Shown one piece after another: positions 19,422 to 31,127 of a stretch of DNA of 64,000 bases. The DNA is taken from the NCBI RefSeq assembly GCF_000246945.1, contig NZ_BAEX01000001.1, positions 1-64,000 on the forward strand, given 5' to 3'. The first letter of the stretch is position 1, and each line of letters starts with the position of its first letter. The position numbers and the translations under genes are program-made. The notes beneath the pieces were generated by a model. It did no database searches. It saw only the letters and a program-made list of their open reading frames with translations, and was not told where the DNA came from. The stretch comes from Myroides injenensis M09-0166 (GTDB lineage: Bacteria > Bacteroidota > Bacteroidia > Flavobacteriales > Flavobacteriaceae).

Positions 19422-19886
19422 ATGGAAAGCGATTATAATGCTATATTAAAGAGAGCAAAATTGATTTTGAGTCGTAGTGATTTAGATAATGATGATAAAC
19501 TTAAGGAAGTTTGTGAGTTATTGTATGACTCTATAGTATATTATGATTGGGTAGGGTTTTATTTTGCAAAAGAAGAAACGAGAACGCTACACTTAGGTCC
19601 TTATGTGGGAGAAGCTACAGAACACACTGTCATACCTTTTGGAAAAGGAATTTGTGGACAGGTTGCTGTCAGTAATGAAACTTTTGTTGTAGATGATGTT
19701 TTAGCACAAGATAATTACATAGCGTGTAGTATAACTGTAAAATCAGAGATTGTAGTACCATTATTTGTTAATGGTGTAAATATAGGTCAGATAGATATAG
19801 ATTCTCATACCAAGAATGCTTTTACCAATGAGGATAAATTATTCTTAGAAGCATTGAATATTGAGGTGTCTAAGCTTTATGCTTAA
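19422..19886 (+). CDS. GAF-domain protein of the free-Met-(R)-sulfoxide reductase family
   Basis: A single GAF domain of 154 residues, closest to fRMsr, which reduces free methionine-R-sulfoxide. Two cysteines match the family (GKGICGQVA and DNYIACS), and KSEIVVPLFVNG with QIDIDSH follows. The first of the three reductase cysteines is not seen: its segment reads GEATEHTVIPFG. The enzyme may therefore use a two-cysteine route, or the protein may only bind a ligand. It stands alone between noncoding stretches. Confidence 0.8.
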   Translation: MESDYNAILKRAKLILSRSDLDNDDKLKEVCELLYDSIVYYDWVGFYFAKEETRTLHLGPYVGEATEHTVIPFGKGICGQVAVSNETFVVDDVLAQDNYIACSITVKSEIVVPLFVNGVNIGQIDIDSHTKNAFTNEDKLFLEALNIEVSKLYA

Positions 19887-19958
19887 CGTGAAGTGTATAT
19901 TGTTCTTTGAAGTAGAAAAAAAATATTCATTTAATAGATGGAATTTGAAAAATAAAAT

Positions 19959-19966
19959 TACCTTTG
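19959..19966 (+). promoter_or_regulatory. -7 promoter box for rpsO
   Basis: TACCTTTG matches TAnnTTTG, giving an rpsO leader of about 50 bases. Confidence 0.55.
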
Positions 19967-20021
19967 CATCGAATTATAGAAGTACTATGATTCTGCATAA
20001 AAATCATTAAATAATATTGGC

Positions 20022-20291
20022 ATGTATTTAACAAAAGAGAAAAAAGCTGAAATCTTCTCTACACATGGAGGAGAAGCAACTAACACTGGATCTGCAGAAG
20101 GGCAAATCGCATTGTTCACTTATAGAATATCTCACTTAACTGAGCACTTAAAGAAAAATCGTAAAGATTATAACACTGAGCGTTCTTTAGTTCTTTTAGT
20201 AGGTAAAAGAAGAAGACTTCTTGACTATTTAAAGAAAACTGAAATTAATAGATATCGTGAGATTATTAAAGTATTGAATATTAGAAAATAA
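20022..20291 (+). CDS. rpsO: 30S ribosomal protein S15
   Basis: An 89-residue S15, the usual length, with GSAEGQIALFTYRISHLTEHL and the basic segment VGKRRRLLDYLKK that contacts 16S rRNA helices 20-22. It precedes pnp, as in many bacteria, but a hairpin terminator lies between them. The S15-pnp order allows coordinated control of translation and RNA turnover, which is inferred. Confidence 0.97.
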   Translation: MYLTKEKKAEIFSTHGGEATNTGSAEGQIALFTYRISHLTEHLKKNRKDYNTERSLVLLVGKRRRLLDYLKKTEINRYREIIKVLNIRK

Positions 20292-20300
20292 TCAATAGAG

Positions 20301-20327
20301 AAGAGGTGCCCTTGTGCGCCTCTTTTT
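20301..20327 (+). terminator. terminator or attenuator between rpsO and pnp
   Basis: A 9-bp stem AAGAGGTGC / GCGCCTCTT (one G-T pair) with a six-base loop, then a T run interrupted by one A. Confidence 0.8.
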
Positions 20328-20367
20328 ATTTTTTAGCCTTTTAGCAGAAAAAGTCTGGTTTTTCATT

Positions 20368-20439
20368 GGGTTTCATACAACTACACAACAACACACAACA
20401 CACAATTATTAATGTCTCTCTTCGGAGAGACAGAAACCC
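20368..20439 (+). promoter_or_regulatory. structured pnp leader with UUCG hairpin
   Basis: GGGTTTC (20368-20374) can pair with GAAACCC (20433-20439), enclosing a CA-rich single-stranded stretch and a 7-bp hairpin GTCTCTC-TTCG-GAGAGAC (20414-20431) with the very stable C(UUCG)G tetraloop. It lies 17 bases before the pnp ATG. PNPase in Escherichia coli controls its own mRNA through a leader stem-loop; a similar role here is inferred. Confidence 0.55.
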
Positions 20440-20456
20440 TAAAGTATTAATTAATT

Positions 20457-22628
20457 ATGATTCCTAAGGTAACCAAAGAAACTATCGATTTAGGAGATGG
20501 AAGAAGTATCTCAATCGAAACTGGAAAATTAGCAAAACAAGCAGATGGTTCTGTAGTAGTGCGTATGGGAGATTGTATGTTGCTTGCAACAGCAGTTTCA
20601 GCTCGTACAGCGAACCCTGGTGTTGATTTTCTACCATTAACTGTAGATTACAGAGAAAAATTTTCTGCTGCTGGACGTTTTCCAGGGGGCTTTTTTAAAC
20701 GTGAGGCTCGTCCAAGCGATCAAGAAGTTTTAACAATGCGTCTTGTAGACCGTTGTTTAAGACCACTTTTCCCAGATGATTATCATGCAGAAACACAAGT
20801 TATGATTCAATTAATGTCTCATGATGAAAATGTTATGCCTGATGCATTAGCTGGTTTAGCTGCTTCAGCTGCACTTGCAGTATCGGATATCCCTTTTTAT
20901 AACTATATCTCTGAAGTAAGAGTTGGACGTGTAAATGGACAATTCGTTATTAATCCTACTAGAGCGCAATTAGAAGAATCTGACATTGATATGATGATTG
21001 GAGCTTCTAAAGATTCTGTTGCGATGGTTGAAGGAGAAATGAAAGAAATTTCTGAGGCTGAAATGATTGAAGCTATTAAATTTGCTCATGAAGCAATTAA
21101 AGGTCAAATCGAAGCTCAGGAAAAAATGCGTGCTGCATTAAATTTAGAGTATCGTGAGTATGAAGGTGAAGAGGAGGATGAGAATATAGCTTCTGCTATC
21201 CATACTGCTGCTTATGATAAATTATATGATATCGCGTCTCACGCTAGTGCTAAACATGAAAGAAGCGAAAAATTTGCTGCTGTTAAAGAAGAAGTATTAG
21301 CATTATTCTCAGAAGAGGAAATAGCAGAAAAAGCAGATTTAATTAGCAAATATTTTAATAAAACTCAAAAAGAGGCTGTACGTAATTTAATATTAGATAA
21401 AGGTATTCGTCTTGATGGTCGTAAGACTACTGAGATTAGACCAATCTGGTGTGAAGTTGATTATTTACCTTCTACACATGGTTCATCTATTTTTACTAGA
21501 GGAGAAACACAAGCATTAGCAACTGTTACTTTAGGTACATCTAGAGAAGCTAATGTTATTGATCTTCCTAGTGAACAAGGAGAAGAAAAATTTTACTTAC
21601 ACTATAATTTCCCTCCATTTTCAACTGGTGAGGCAAAACCTTTAAGAGGTGTGTCTCGTAGAGAAGTGGGACATGGAAATTTAGCACAACGTGCATTGAA
21701 AACTATGTTACCAGATGATTGTCCTTATACAATTCGTTTAGTATCTGAAGTATTAGAATCTAATGGTTCATCTTCAATGGCAACAGTTTGTGCAGGTACT
21801 TTAGCATTAATGGATGCAGGTATTCAAATTAAACGCCCTGTGTCGGGAATTGCAATGGGACTTATTTCTGATGCAAAAACTGGTCGTTGGGCAGTATTGT
21901 CTGATATCTTAGGTGATGAAGATCACTTAGGGGATATGGACTTTAAAGTAACAGGAACTGATAAAGGTATCACTGCTTGTCAAATGGATATTAAAATTGA
22001 AGGTTTAGCTTACGATATTATGGAGCAAGCTTTAAAACAAGCTCATGATGGACGTATGCATATCTTAGGTATTTTAGTAGATACTATTGCTGAACCAAAT
22101 GCAACAGTAAAACCTAAAGCTCCAAAAATTATTACAATAGAGATTCCAAAAGACTTTATTGGTGCAGTAATAGGACCAGGAGGAAAAAATATTCAAGCGC
22201 TTCAAGCAGAAACTGGAACAACAATTGTTATCAATGAGGAAGGAGATCATGGTATTATTGAAGTATTAGGTACTAGCCAAGAAGGTATGGATAAAGCTAT
22301 TGCTTCAATTGCTAACACTATATTTGTTCCTGTAGAAGGAGAAGTTTATAAAGTTAAAGTGGTTAAGATGCTTGATTTTGGTGCAGTTGTAGAGTTTGTA
22401 CCAGGTAAAGAAACTCTATTACACGTATCAGAATTAGATTGGAAACGTATTGAAAATGTTTCTGATGTATTAAAAATGGGAGATGTTTTAGAAGTAAAAT
22501 ATTTAGGTATTGATCCTAAAACAAGAAAACCAAAAGTATCTCGTAAGGCTTTAATGCCTCGTCCACCTCGTCAAGAGAAAAAAGATGATACATCAACAAA
22601 AGTTGACAATAGTCAAGATAAAAAGTAA
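20457..22628 (+). CDS. pnp: polyribonucleotide nucleotidyltransferase (PNPase)
   Basis: A 723-residue exoribonuclease that degrades RNA from the 3' end with phosphate. The order is RNase PH domain 1 ([14 protein letters not shown]), helical linker, RNase PH domain 2 ([18 protein letters not shown]; catalytic-core aspartates in [16 protein letters not shown]), a KH domain ([15 protein letters not shown]) and an S1 domain ([15 protein letters not shown]), then a short charged tail. All parts are intact. A structured leader precedes it and a strong terminator follows. Confidence 0.97.
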   Translation: MIPKVTKETIDLGDGRSISIETGKLAKQADGSVVVRMGDCMLLATAVSARTANPGVDFLPLTVDYREKFSAAGRFPGGFFKREARPSDQEVLTMRLVDRCLRPLFPDDYHAETQVMIQLMSHDENVMPDALAGLAASAALAVSDIPFYNYISEVRVGRVNGQFVINPTRAQLEESDIDMMIGASKDSVAMVEGEMKEISEAEMIEAIKFAHEAIKGQIEAQEKMRAALNLEYREYEGEEEDENIASAIHTAAYDKLYDIASHASAKHERSEKFAAVKEEVLALFSEEEIAEKADLISKYFNKTQKEAVRNLILDKGIRLDGRKTTEIRPIWCEVDYLPSTHGSSIFTRGETQALATVTLGTSREANVIDLPSEQGEEKFYLHYNFPPFSTGEAKPLRGVSRREVGHGNLAQRALKTMLPDDCPYTIRLVSEVLESNGSSSMATVCAGTLALMDAGIQIKRPVSGIAMGLISDAKTGRWAVLSDILGDEDHLGDMDFKVTGTDKGITACQMDIKIEGLAYDIMEQALKQAHDGRMHILGILVDTIAEPNATVKPKAPKIITIEIPKDFIGAVIGPGGKNIQALQAETGTTIVINEEGDHGIIEVLGTSQEGMDKAIASIANTIFVPVEGEVYKVKVVKMLDFGAVVEFVPGKETLLHVSELDWKRIENVSDVLKMGDVLEVKYLGIDPKTRKPKVSRKALMPRPPRQEKKDDTSTKVDNSQDKK

Positions 22629-22648
22629 TTAAAAATTATTTTTAATAT

Positions 22649-22679
22649 AACAGGCTACCTATTTTAGGTAGCCTGTTTT
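22649..22679 (+). terminator. terminator after pnp
   Basis: Perfect 13-bp stem AACAGGCTACCTA / TAGGTAGCCTGTT with a 3-base loop and a T run. Confidence 0.9.
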
Positions 22680-24477
<1,798 letters not shown>

Positions 24478-24645
24478 GAGCATTAGTAATGAGGAATAGT
24501 GTCTCTATTTGTAAGGTATAAATGAGGTAATTGGTAATTATATGTTAAAGTAGATAAATAAAGTGTTACTGTTGTAACTTTTTGACGGAAGTCTACGTAT
24601 AACTAATGTGACAGTACATATAATAGAAAAAAGGATTGAAATAAT

Positions 24646-25509
24646 ATGAGACAACTTAAAATTACCAAGCAGGTTACCAATCGTGAGACGGCATCATTGG
24701 ATAAATACTTGCAAGAAATTGGTAAAGTAGATTTGATTACAGCTGATGAGGAAGTTGAGTTAGCTCAACGAATTAAAGCAGGTGATCAAAGAGCTTTGGA
24801 GAAACTTACTAAAGCAAACTTACGTTTTGTGGTTTCTGTAGCAAAGCAGTACCAAAATCAAGGATTGACACTTCCCGATTTAATTAATGAAGGAAACCTA
24901 GGTTTAATAAAAGCGGCTCAACGTTTTGATGAAACAAGAGGTTTTAAATTTATTTCTTATGCAGTATGGTGGATTCGTCAGTCTATTTTGTCAGCTTTAG
25001 CTGAGCAATCAAGAATTGTACGTTTACCATTGAATAAAATCGGTTCTATTAATAAAATTAATAAGATGTATGCTTTGTTAGAGCAATCTAATGAGCGTCC
25101 ACCTTCAGCTGAAGAAATTGCTGTAGAACTTGATATGACAGTAAATGATGTAAAAGAGAGTATGAAAAACTCAGGACGTCATTTATCAATGGATGCTCCT
25201 CTAGTAGAAGGTGAAGATTCTAATTTATATGATGTTTTGCGTTCTGGAGAGTCACCTAACCCAGATAGAGAGTTAATACATGAATCTTTACGTACTGAAA
25301 TAGAAAGAGCTTTAGAAACATTAACACCTCGTGAGGCTGATGTTGTACGTTTATATTTTGGTCTTGGCGATCAACATCCAATGACACTTGAAGAAATTGG
25401 AGAGACGTTTGACTTGACACGTGAGAGAGTTAGACAAATTAAAGAAAAAGCTATTCGCAGATTAAAACATACTTCGAGAAGTAAAATCTTAAAAACTTAT
25501 TTAGGATAA
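24646..25509 (+). CDS. rpoD: primary sigma factor RpoD/SigA
   Basis: A 287-residue sigma-70 factor lacking region 1.1, as usual in Bacteroidota. Visible parts are region 1.2 ([16 protein letters not shown]), region 2 ([19 protein letters not shown] then [13 protein letters not shown]), region 3 and region 4.2 ([19 protein letters not shown]). It recognises the TAnnTTTG promoters found through this window. A small stem GTTAC-TGTT-GTAAC lies in its 168-base upstream region. A terminator follows directly. Confidence 0.96.
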   Translation: MRQLKITKQVTNRETASLDKYLQEIGKVDLITADEEVELAQRIKAGDQRALEKLTKANLRFVVSVAKQYQNQGLTLPDLINEGNLGLIKAAQRFDETRGFKFISYAVWWIRQSILSALAEQSRIVRLPLNKIGSINKINKMYALLEQSNERPPSAEEIAVELDMTVNDVKESMKNSGRHLSMDAPLVEGEDSNLYDVLRSGESPNPDRELIHESLRTEIERALETLTPREADVVRLYFGLGDQHPMTLEEIGETFDLTRERVRQIKEKAIRRLKHTSRSKILKTYLG

Positions 25510-25518
25510 TTAATATAG

Positions 25519-25550
25519 AAAGCGTTACTATTTTTAGTAACGCTTTTTTT
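25519..25550 (+). terminator. terminator after rpoD
   Basis: Perfect 12-bp stem AAAGCGTTACTA / TAGTAACGCTTT, loop TTTT, followed by a T run. Confidence 0.9.
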
Positions 25551-25565
25551 ATGTTTTATTGGTTG

Positions 25566-25573
25566 TATATTTG
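25566..25573 (+). promoter_or_regulatory. -7 box placed 4 bases before a GTG start
   Basis: TATATTTG ends 4 bases before the GTG at 25578. Because transcription in Bacteroidota starts a few bases after the -7 box, the mRNA would begin at or next to the start codon. The paralogous gene at 27003 has the same spacing. Confidence 0.6.
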
Positions 25574-25577
25574 TAGT

Positions 25578-25946
25578 GTGAAGAAGTTTTTATTTATCAT
25601 AGTGACTTTATTGGTTTTTAGACCTGTAGTACCCTTAATTGACTATGCGGTTAATTATGAGTATATATCTACTGTGCTATGTGTAAATAAAGATATTCCT
25701 GAAATGCATTGTAACGGACAATGTTATTTAATGAAGCAATTAGCACAAGCAGTTAAGGAAGAACAAGGTAAAGACGCAATTAAAAAAGTATGTGATATTG
25801 CTTTTTCATTAATGTATTTTGATACGGTATTACATATAGAACTTCATAAAATAATAGTATCAAATATAAAAAAGGTTAGTGACATCTATAAAGAATCTAT
25901 CAGTGCTGTGTTTGTTACTATAAACTTACGACCTCCCCTCGTTTAA
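25578..25946 (+). CDS. small MHCNGxC-motif protein 1 (putative metal-related)
   Basis: A 122-residue protein with an N-terminal hydrophobic segment (about residues 3-14), then NYEYISTVLC (Cys35) and PEMHCNGQCYL (Met43, His44, Cys45, Cys49). The spaced Cys/His/Met set suggests binding of a soft metal such as copper, on the outer side of the membrane. It aligns without gaps over its first 51 residues with the gene at 27003, which fixes the GTG start; the upstream ATG at 25551 lies before the -7 box. It ends in RPPLV. Such proteins are common in flavobacteria but have no established function. Neighbours include mbnP/mbnH-like genes. Confidence 0.75.
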   Translation: MKKFLFIIVTLLVFRPVVPLIDYAVNYEYISTVLCVNKDIPEMHCNGQCYLMKQLAQAVKEEQGKDAIKKVCDIAFSLMYFDTVLHIELHKIIVSNIKKVSDIYKESISAVFVTINLRPPLV

Positions 25947-26034
25947 TTAATATTATACTTTTTATATTATTTACCTGCGTATTTATTGTACAGCGGTAAA
26001 ATTATTTATGTAATGTATTAATTAAAAGTTTATT

Positions 26035-26904
26035 ATGTCATCTAAGATTATAAAATCCTTTTCAATCAATTATTTTACTAATAATCAATCTTCTTTTTTC
26101 ATTGCTGATATTGATAATTTCGATAATAATTATCCAGTATTATCTAGCGAGTTTCGTTCAAATATTTATATGCTATTAATAGCAAATAAAAAAGATTATT
26201 CGGTAACAATTAATGCCTGTGAATTTATTGATAACGAAAGATGTATTTACGTCATAAAGAAAAATGATATAGTCAAAATGTCCTTTGGAAGCAATTTTAA
26301 AGGAACACTTGTAGCGTTTGAAGATTGCTTTTTTTCTAAGCGCTATCATGATAATGTATTAAATTATTTTGATTTTTTACAACTTAATGCCTCATCTCTG
26401 CAGGTCTTAGATAGTAGTTCAAGAGAAAAAATTGATTTGCTTTTAGATTTTATGAAAGCTGAATATCAATCGACTCGACAAACTAAACATAAAGTACTTA
26501 GATCTTATTTAAACATTTTATTGTGTGAATTGCAGTATAATGAAAGTATTACTAATCTATTTTGTGAGAAAGGTAAGGGGATATCAAACGAGCGTGTATT
26601 GGCTTTTTTAGATTTAGTAGAAGTTTATTTTAAAGAGGCTAAGACACCTTCATTTTACGCTGAAAAACTTTGTGTTACTCCTAATTACCTTAATAAACTA
26701 TGTAAGCAAGATAGAGGTGTTACTGCTGGTCAAATTGTTAGGCAACGTATTATTGTTGAAGCTAAAAGACTACTGCAATTTACCACTTATAATATTAATG
26801 AAATAGCTAGCGAGTTGTGCTTTGAGAGTACTTCTTATTTTGTAACTTTTTTTAAGAAACAAGAGGGGATCACTCCTGAAAATTATAGAAAATCATTTAC
26901 TTGA
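26035..26904 (+). CDS. AraC-family transcriptional regulator
   Basis: A 289-residue regulator with a cupin-like sensory N-terminal half and a C-terminal double helix-turn-helix: AEKLCVTPNYLNKLCKQDRG then INEIASELCFESTSYFVTFF with KKQEGITPENYRKS. The ligand is unknown. It sits between the two MHCNGxC genes, all on the plus strand, and is the obvious candidate regulator of this locus. The first half is not recognisable beyond its class. Confidence 0.85.
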   Translation: MSSKIIKSFSINYFTNNQSSFFIADIDNFDNNYPVLSSEFRSNIYMLLIANKKDYSVTINACEFIDNERCIYVIKKNDIVKMSFGSNFKGTLVAFEDCFFSKRYHDNVLNYFDFLQLNASSLQVLDSSSREKIDLLLDFMKAEYQSTRQTKHKVLRSYLNILLCELQYNESITNLFCEKGKGISNERVLAFLDLVEVYFKEAKTPSFYAEKLCVTPNYLNKLCKQDRGVTAGQIVRQRIIVEAKRLLQFTTYNINEIASELCFESTSYFVTFFKKQEGITPENYRKSFT

Positions 26905-26990
26905 TTTAGATAATCAAGCCTTTTATTACAAGAAGTGTGAATAGATAGATTATAACTATCAAGTTTTTAAAATTTATAGTAACCTCTCTT

Positions 26991-26998
26991 TATTTTTG
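26991..26998 (+). promoter_or_regulatory. -7 box placed 4 bases before a GTG start
   Basis: TATTTTTG matches TAnnTTTG and ends 4 bases before the GTG at 27003, the same geometry as at 25566. Confidence 0.6.
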
Positions 26999-27002
26999 TG
27001 AC

Positions 27003-27365
27003 GTGAAAAATATATATATCATATTAACTATTGTTTTTATATTTCGCCCAGTAATGCCTGTGGTGGAATATATGGTTAATTATGAGTATATATCTACTGT
27101 ATTGTGTGAGAATATTGATAATCCAGAAATGCATTGTAATGGTAAGTGTCATCTAGCAAAAGAACTCGACAAGTCATTATCTCATAAGTCACCATTTCAG
27201 TCAGAAAAGCCTACTATCTTATATGAGTTTATTGCTTCACAGAACTATGAGGCATATTTTAAAAGATTTTATGTTATAAATAGAAAGAAGAATATAGTTC
27301 CTTTTTATTTTAATCTTTATAAATTTCTTTTTAGTGCTTCCGTATTTGAGCCTCCAATTTTATAA
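27003..27365 (+). CDS. small MHCNGxC-motif protein 2 (putative metal-related)
   Basis: A 120-residue paralogue of the protein at 25578: N-terminal hydrophobic segment, NYEYISTVLC with Cys35, then PEMHCNGKCHL with Met43, His44, Cys45, Cys49 and an added His50, all at identical positions. The middle and C-terminal parts diverge, and it ends FEPPIL. The GTG start directly after a -7 box predicts a leaderless mRNA. It lies 85 bases before the MbnP-like gene and may be cotranscribed with it. A copper-related role is inferred from context. Confidence 0.75.
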   Translation: MKNIYIILTIVFIFRPVMPVVEYMVNYEYISTVLCENIDNPEMHCNGKCHLAKELDKSLSHKSPFQSEKPTILYEFIASQNYEAYFKRFYVINRKKNIVPFYFNLYKFLFSASVFEPPIL

Positions 27366-27450
27366 GTAATTATTTGTCAGTTTTTTACCTATTCCGAGCA
27401 TATCGGAAAGGACTTTTATTATCAATATTTAACTTATAAAAATAATTACA

Positions 27451-28236
27451 ATGAACAAAATATTATCTTATATAGCAGTATTATTAATTTCTGTATTTTC
27501 ATTTACATCATGTAGTAGTGACGATAATTCAACAAAGGAAGTAGAATTAGAAGGGAGTAACGATATTATTTTCAATTTTGAGCATAAAATGTATGGTCAA
27601 GAATTAGAATATGGACAAACGTATAAAGCTAATGGCAATAGTGAGGAAATAAATGTTACTTTTTTAAAATATATTATTAGCAATTTTCAATTGACGGACA
27701 ATAAAGGAAAAGTATTCACTTATACAAAAAATGATAGTTACTTTATCATAGATTCTGAAACCAATGATATGCAAATAGTACTAAAAAATGTACCTGCTGG
27801 AAGATATACGAAAGTAAAATTTGGTGTAGGAGTTGATCAAGAGAAGTACTTAAGAGGACAGGAGGAACAGCAGGATTTTTGGGATTTATGTGCTAAACAT
27901 GATTTAATCTGGGGATGGATTACAGGATATAAATTTATTAACTTTCAAGGAGAGTATGAAAATTCAGGAGACAGAGGTGGCTTCTCTTTCCATATAGGAA
28001 GTCACGGCAGTAAATTAGATAACTATAAATCTAGAGAATTAGCAAGTAAGGAGACTATTGAAGTAAGTAATAAAAAGTCACCGATTGTTACAGTAGGAGT
28101 AGAAGTTTCTAAGCTTTTGGATAGTACACACAAAATAGTTCTAAAAGAAAAAGCAGTTATCATGGTGGACGCTGTGAAGGCTCCACAAATAATGGATAAT
28201 GCTTTGACAATGTTCGAAATAGAAAAAGTAGAATAA
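27451..28236 (+). CDS. MbnP-like copper-binding lipoprotein
   Basis: A 261-residue lipoprotein (lipobox FTSC, Cys21) of the MbnP family. The family pattern is visible: IIFNFEHKMYGQEL, YIISNFQLTD, IWGWITGYKFINF (Trp154, Trp156) and FSFHIGSHG (about 179-187). In known MbnP/CorA-type proteins a tryptophan is oxidized to kynurenine by the dihaem partner MbnH and helps to bind copper. The partner gene follows 73 bases downstream. No methanobactin biosynthesis genes are present, so the pair probably serves copper handling on its own. Confidence 0.8.
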   Translation: MNKILSYIAVLLISVFSFTSCSSDDNSTKEVELEGSNDIIFNFEHKMYGQELEYGQTYKANGNSEEINVTFLKYIISNFQLTDNKGKVFTYTKNDSYFIIDSETNDMQIVLKNVPAGRYTKVKFGVGVDQEKYLRGQEEQQDFWDLCAKHDLIWGWITGYKFINFQGEYENSGDRGGFSFHIGSHGSKLDNYKSRELASKETIEVSNKKSPIVTVGVEVSKLLDSTHKIVLKEKAVIMVDAVKAPQIMDNALTMFEIEKVE

Positions 28237-28309
28237 CAAGAAACTTTATAATTCAATTAAAAACTACGGAGAATTTCTATTTCCGTAGTACTTCTTTTTA
28301 AATCTTATT

Positions 28310-29365
28310 ATGAGTATTAAGAATTTTACTTTTGCTGTTCTTGTTGGCTTTCTCTTTAGTAATTGTACTGATGATGAATTATGTAGCGATATTGCAAATA
28401 AAGTTGAAGATGTTATAGACTGGGACAAACCTTCTAATTTCCCAGAGTTAACCTATCAATTTGATAGGAATCAATTATCATCATCTAGATTTGAATTAGG
28501 AAAGAAACTATTTTATGATACAAGACTTTCAGAAGATAATACAATTTCATGCTCATCTTGTCATATTAAAGAATATGCATTCTCTGATGGAGGTAAAATA
28601 TTTAGTGTGGGAATAGATGGACATATTGGGAAGCGCAATGCACCTGCTATACAAAATATGGCATTTAATGCTGAATATTTTTATGATGGTGCATCTAATA
28701 ATCTTGAGATGGTAGCTATTGTGCCTATTCATAATGAAATTGAAATGCGAGAAACATTGCCTACAATACTTGATAAATTAAGAGTTGATACGGAATATCA
28801 AGAAATGTTTAAAGCTGCTTATAATGATGTTAAGATAACCTCTACAAGTATGCTTAAAGCACTAGCACAATATATGACGCTATTAATATCAAGTAATTCT
28901 AAGTACGATAAATATATTAGGAAAGAGAAAGGAGGTAAGCTAAGCAATTTAGAACGAAAAGGCCTTGAATTGTTCAGTCAGAAATGTTCATCTTGTCACA
29001 GCAGTGATTTGTTTACAGATAATAGTTTTATAAATAATGGATTACCCATAAATAATCTATTAAATGATAAAGGAAGAGAAGAAGTTTCTGGTGAAGAAGA
29101 AGATCGTTATAAATTTAAAGTGAGTTCTTTGAGAAATATTGCTGTTACAGCACCTTATATGCATGATGGTAGTCTTGCTACTTTAGAAGATGTTCTAGAC
29201 TTTTATGATTCTGGAGTGATAGATTCGCCTTCGTTAGATTCACAGTTAAGAAATAAAGAAACAAAGAGATTAGGAATTCCTTTATCTGTAGAGGAGAAGA
29301 AAGCTATAATAGCCTTTTTACACACTTTGACAGATTATGATTTTATTAATAATCCTGAGTTTTAA
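28310..29365 (+). CDS. dihaem cytochrome-c-peroxidase family protein (MbnH-like)
   Basis: A 351-residue lipoprotein (FSNC, Cys19) with two c-type haem motifs, CSSCH at 81-85 and CSSCH at 226-230, and the family segment APYMHDGSLATLEDVLDFY near the end. This is the CcpA/MauG superfamily. Because it directly follows an mbnP-like gene, the MbnH role (oxidizing a Trp of MbnP) is more likely than simple peroxide removal. A shared terminator ends the locus. Confidence 0.85.
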   Translation: MSIKNFTFAVLVGFLFSNCTDDELCSDIANKVEDVIDWDKPSNFPELTYQFDRNQLSSSRFELGKKLFYDTRLSEDNTISCSSCHIKEYAFSDGGKIFSVGIDGHIGKRNAPAIQNMAFNAEYFYDGASNNLEMVAIVPIHNEIEMRETLPTILDKLRVDTEYQEMFKAAYNDVKITSTSMLKALAQYMTLLISSNSKYDKYIRKEKGGKLSNLERKGLELFSQKCSSCHSSDLFTDNSFINNGLPINNLLNDKGREEVSGEEEDRYKFKVSSLRNIAVTAPYMHDGSLATLEDVLDFYDSGVIDSPSLDSQLRNKETKRLGIPLSVEEKKAIIAFLHTLTDYDFINNPEF

Positions 29366-29370
29366 TAAAT

Positions 29371-29399
29371 AAGCCCCAATAAGTTTCTTATTGGGGCTT
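29371..29399. terminator. bidirectional terminator between the mbnH-like gene and lysS
   Basis: Perfect 13-bp stem AAGCCCCAATAAG / CTTATTGGGGCTT with loop TTT, lying between two convergent genes. Confidence 0.85.
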
Positions 29400-29426
29400 C
29401 TATTATAACTAGATTAGTTTATTATA

Positions 29427-31127
29427 TTAATGTTGATAGATGACATATTTTGAATCACCTTCAGTTTCTACCTTAGTTAAATTATGAGAAGCTAACCCTT
29501 TCATCGCTTTATCCCATTTTTTACCACTTAAAGCAGCTTGTTCTTTTAAAGAACTAATTTCAACTTTATTGTCATTGTTTTCTAAAATTTGAACAATGAT
29601 TTTTTCTTCGTCTGTTAATTCTACACTTGGAGCCTTTTTCTCAGGTCTCATTTGTGGAAAGAAAAGAACTTCTTGAATAGAAGGATTATTAGTTAAGAAC
29701 ATAATTAAACGATCCATTCCAATACCCATTCCTGATGTAGGAGGCATCCCATATTCTAAAGAACGTAAGAAATCTTGATCAATAAACATTGCCTCATCAT
29801 CACCACGGTCAGCTAAAGCCATTTGTGCTTCAAAACGCTCTCTTTGATCGATAGGGTCATTAAGTTCAGAATATGCATTAGCAATCTCCTTACCACATAC
29901 CATTAATTCAAAACGTTCTGTAAGTTCTGGATTATCTCTATGCGCTTTTGTCAATGGAGACATCTCTTTAGGATAATCAGTAATGAATGTTGGTTGGATA
30001 TAATTACCCTCACATTTCTCACCAAATATTTCATCGATAAGTTTTCCTTTACCCATTGTCTCATCAACAGGAATACCCATTTCTAAGGCAGCTTTGCGGA
30101 TCTCATCTTCTGTTTTACCAGTAATATCAAAACCTGTAAACTCTTTAATAGAGTCTGCCATAGTAATACGCTTGAAAGGAGCTTTAAAGTTTATTTCGTG
30201 TTCACCAAAAGTAGCTTTTGTAGAACCATTAACAGCAACAGCACAATGTTCTAATAGACGTTCAGTAAAATCCATCATCCAGTTATAATCTTTGTAAGCT
30301 ACATAGATCTCCATAACTGTAAACTCAGGATTGTGTGTTCTGTCCATTCCTTCATTACGGAAGTTTTTAGCAAATTCATATACTCCATCAAAACCACCTA
30401 CTATTAGCCTTTTTAAATATAATTCATTTGCAATTCTTAGATATAATGGAATATCTAATGCATTGTGGTGTGTGGTAAATGGACGTGCAGCTGCACCCCC
30501 TGGTATTGCTTGTAATACAGGAGTTTCAACTTCCATATATCCTGCGTCATTAAAGAATTCACGCATCGCTTTGTACAATTTTGTACGTTTGATGAATGTC
30601 TCTTTAATTTGTGGATTTACAACTAAATCTACGTAGCGCATTCTATAGCGCAATTCAGGATCAGTAAATGCATCAAATGTATTCCCTTCTGCATCTGTTT
30701 TTGGAAGAGGCAAAGGGCGTAAAGATTTACTTAATAAAGTCAATCCTTTTACACGAACTGTTTTTTCTCCTACTTGTGTTGTAAACAACTCTCCTTCAAC
30801 TCCAATGATATCGCCTAAATCAATAAGCTTTTTGTAGATTTCATTGTATAAAGTTTTGTCCTCACCTGGACAAAGTTCATCTCTATTGATATATAATTGT
30901 ATCTTACCTTCACTATCTTGAATAGTTGCGAAAGAAGCTTTTCCTTGAATTCTTGAAGACATTAATCTACCAGCCACGATAACCTTCTTACCTTCTTCAA
31001 AATCGTTCTTTATTTGCTTCGACGTATGGTCTACTGGAAATAGATTTGCAGGATAGGGATTCACACCAAGCTCTTGTAATTTGCTCAGCTTTTCTCTTCT
31101 GATGATTTCTTGTTCTGAAAGTTGCAT
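29427..31127 (-). CDS. lysS: lysyl-tRNA synthetase (class II)
   Basis: LysS charges tRNA-Lys. The N-terminal OB-fold anticodon domain spans about residues 50-150 ([19 protein letters not shown]). The class II catalytic core carries [15 protein letters not shown] (motif 2) and [14 protein letters not shown] (motif 3). About 65 residues follow the core, forming a predicted helical or winged-helix tail also typical of flavobacterial LysS. Total length is 566 residues. Confidence 0.96.
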   Translation of the reverse strand: MQLSEQEIIRREKLSKLQELGVNPYPANLFPVDHTSKQIKNDFEEGKKVIVAGRLMSSRIQGKASFATIQDSEGKIQLYINRDELCPGEDKTLYNEIYKKLIDLGDIIGVEGELFTTQVGEKTVRVKGLTLLSKSLRPLPLPKTDAEGNTFDAFTDPELRYRMRYVDLVVNPQIKETFIKRTKLYKAMREFFNDAGYMEVETPVLQAIPGGAAARPFTTHHNALDIPLYLRIANELYLKRLIVGGFDGVYEFAKNFRNEGMDRTHNPEFTVMEIYVAYKDYNWMMDFTERLLEHCAVAVNGSTKATFGEHEINFKAPFKRITMADSIKEFTGFDITGKTEDEIRKAALEMGIPVDETMGKGKLIDEIFGEKCEGNYIQPTFITDYPKEMSPLTKAHRDNPELTERFELMVCGKEIANAYSELNDPIDQRERFEAQMALADRGDDEAMFIDQDFLRSLEYGMPPTSGMGIGMDRLIMFLTNNPSIQEVLFFPQMRPEKKAPSVELTDEEKIIVQILENNDNKVEISSLKEQAALSGKKWDKAMKGLASHNLTKVETEGDSKYVIYQH

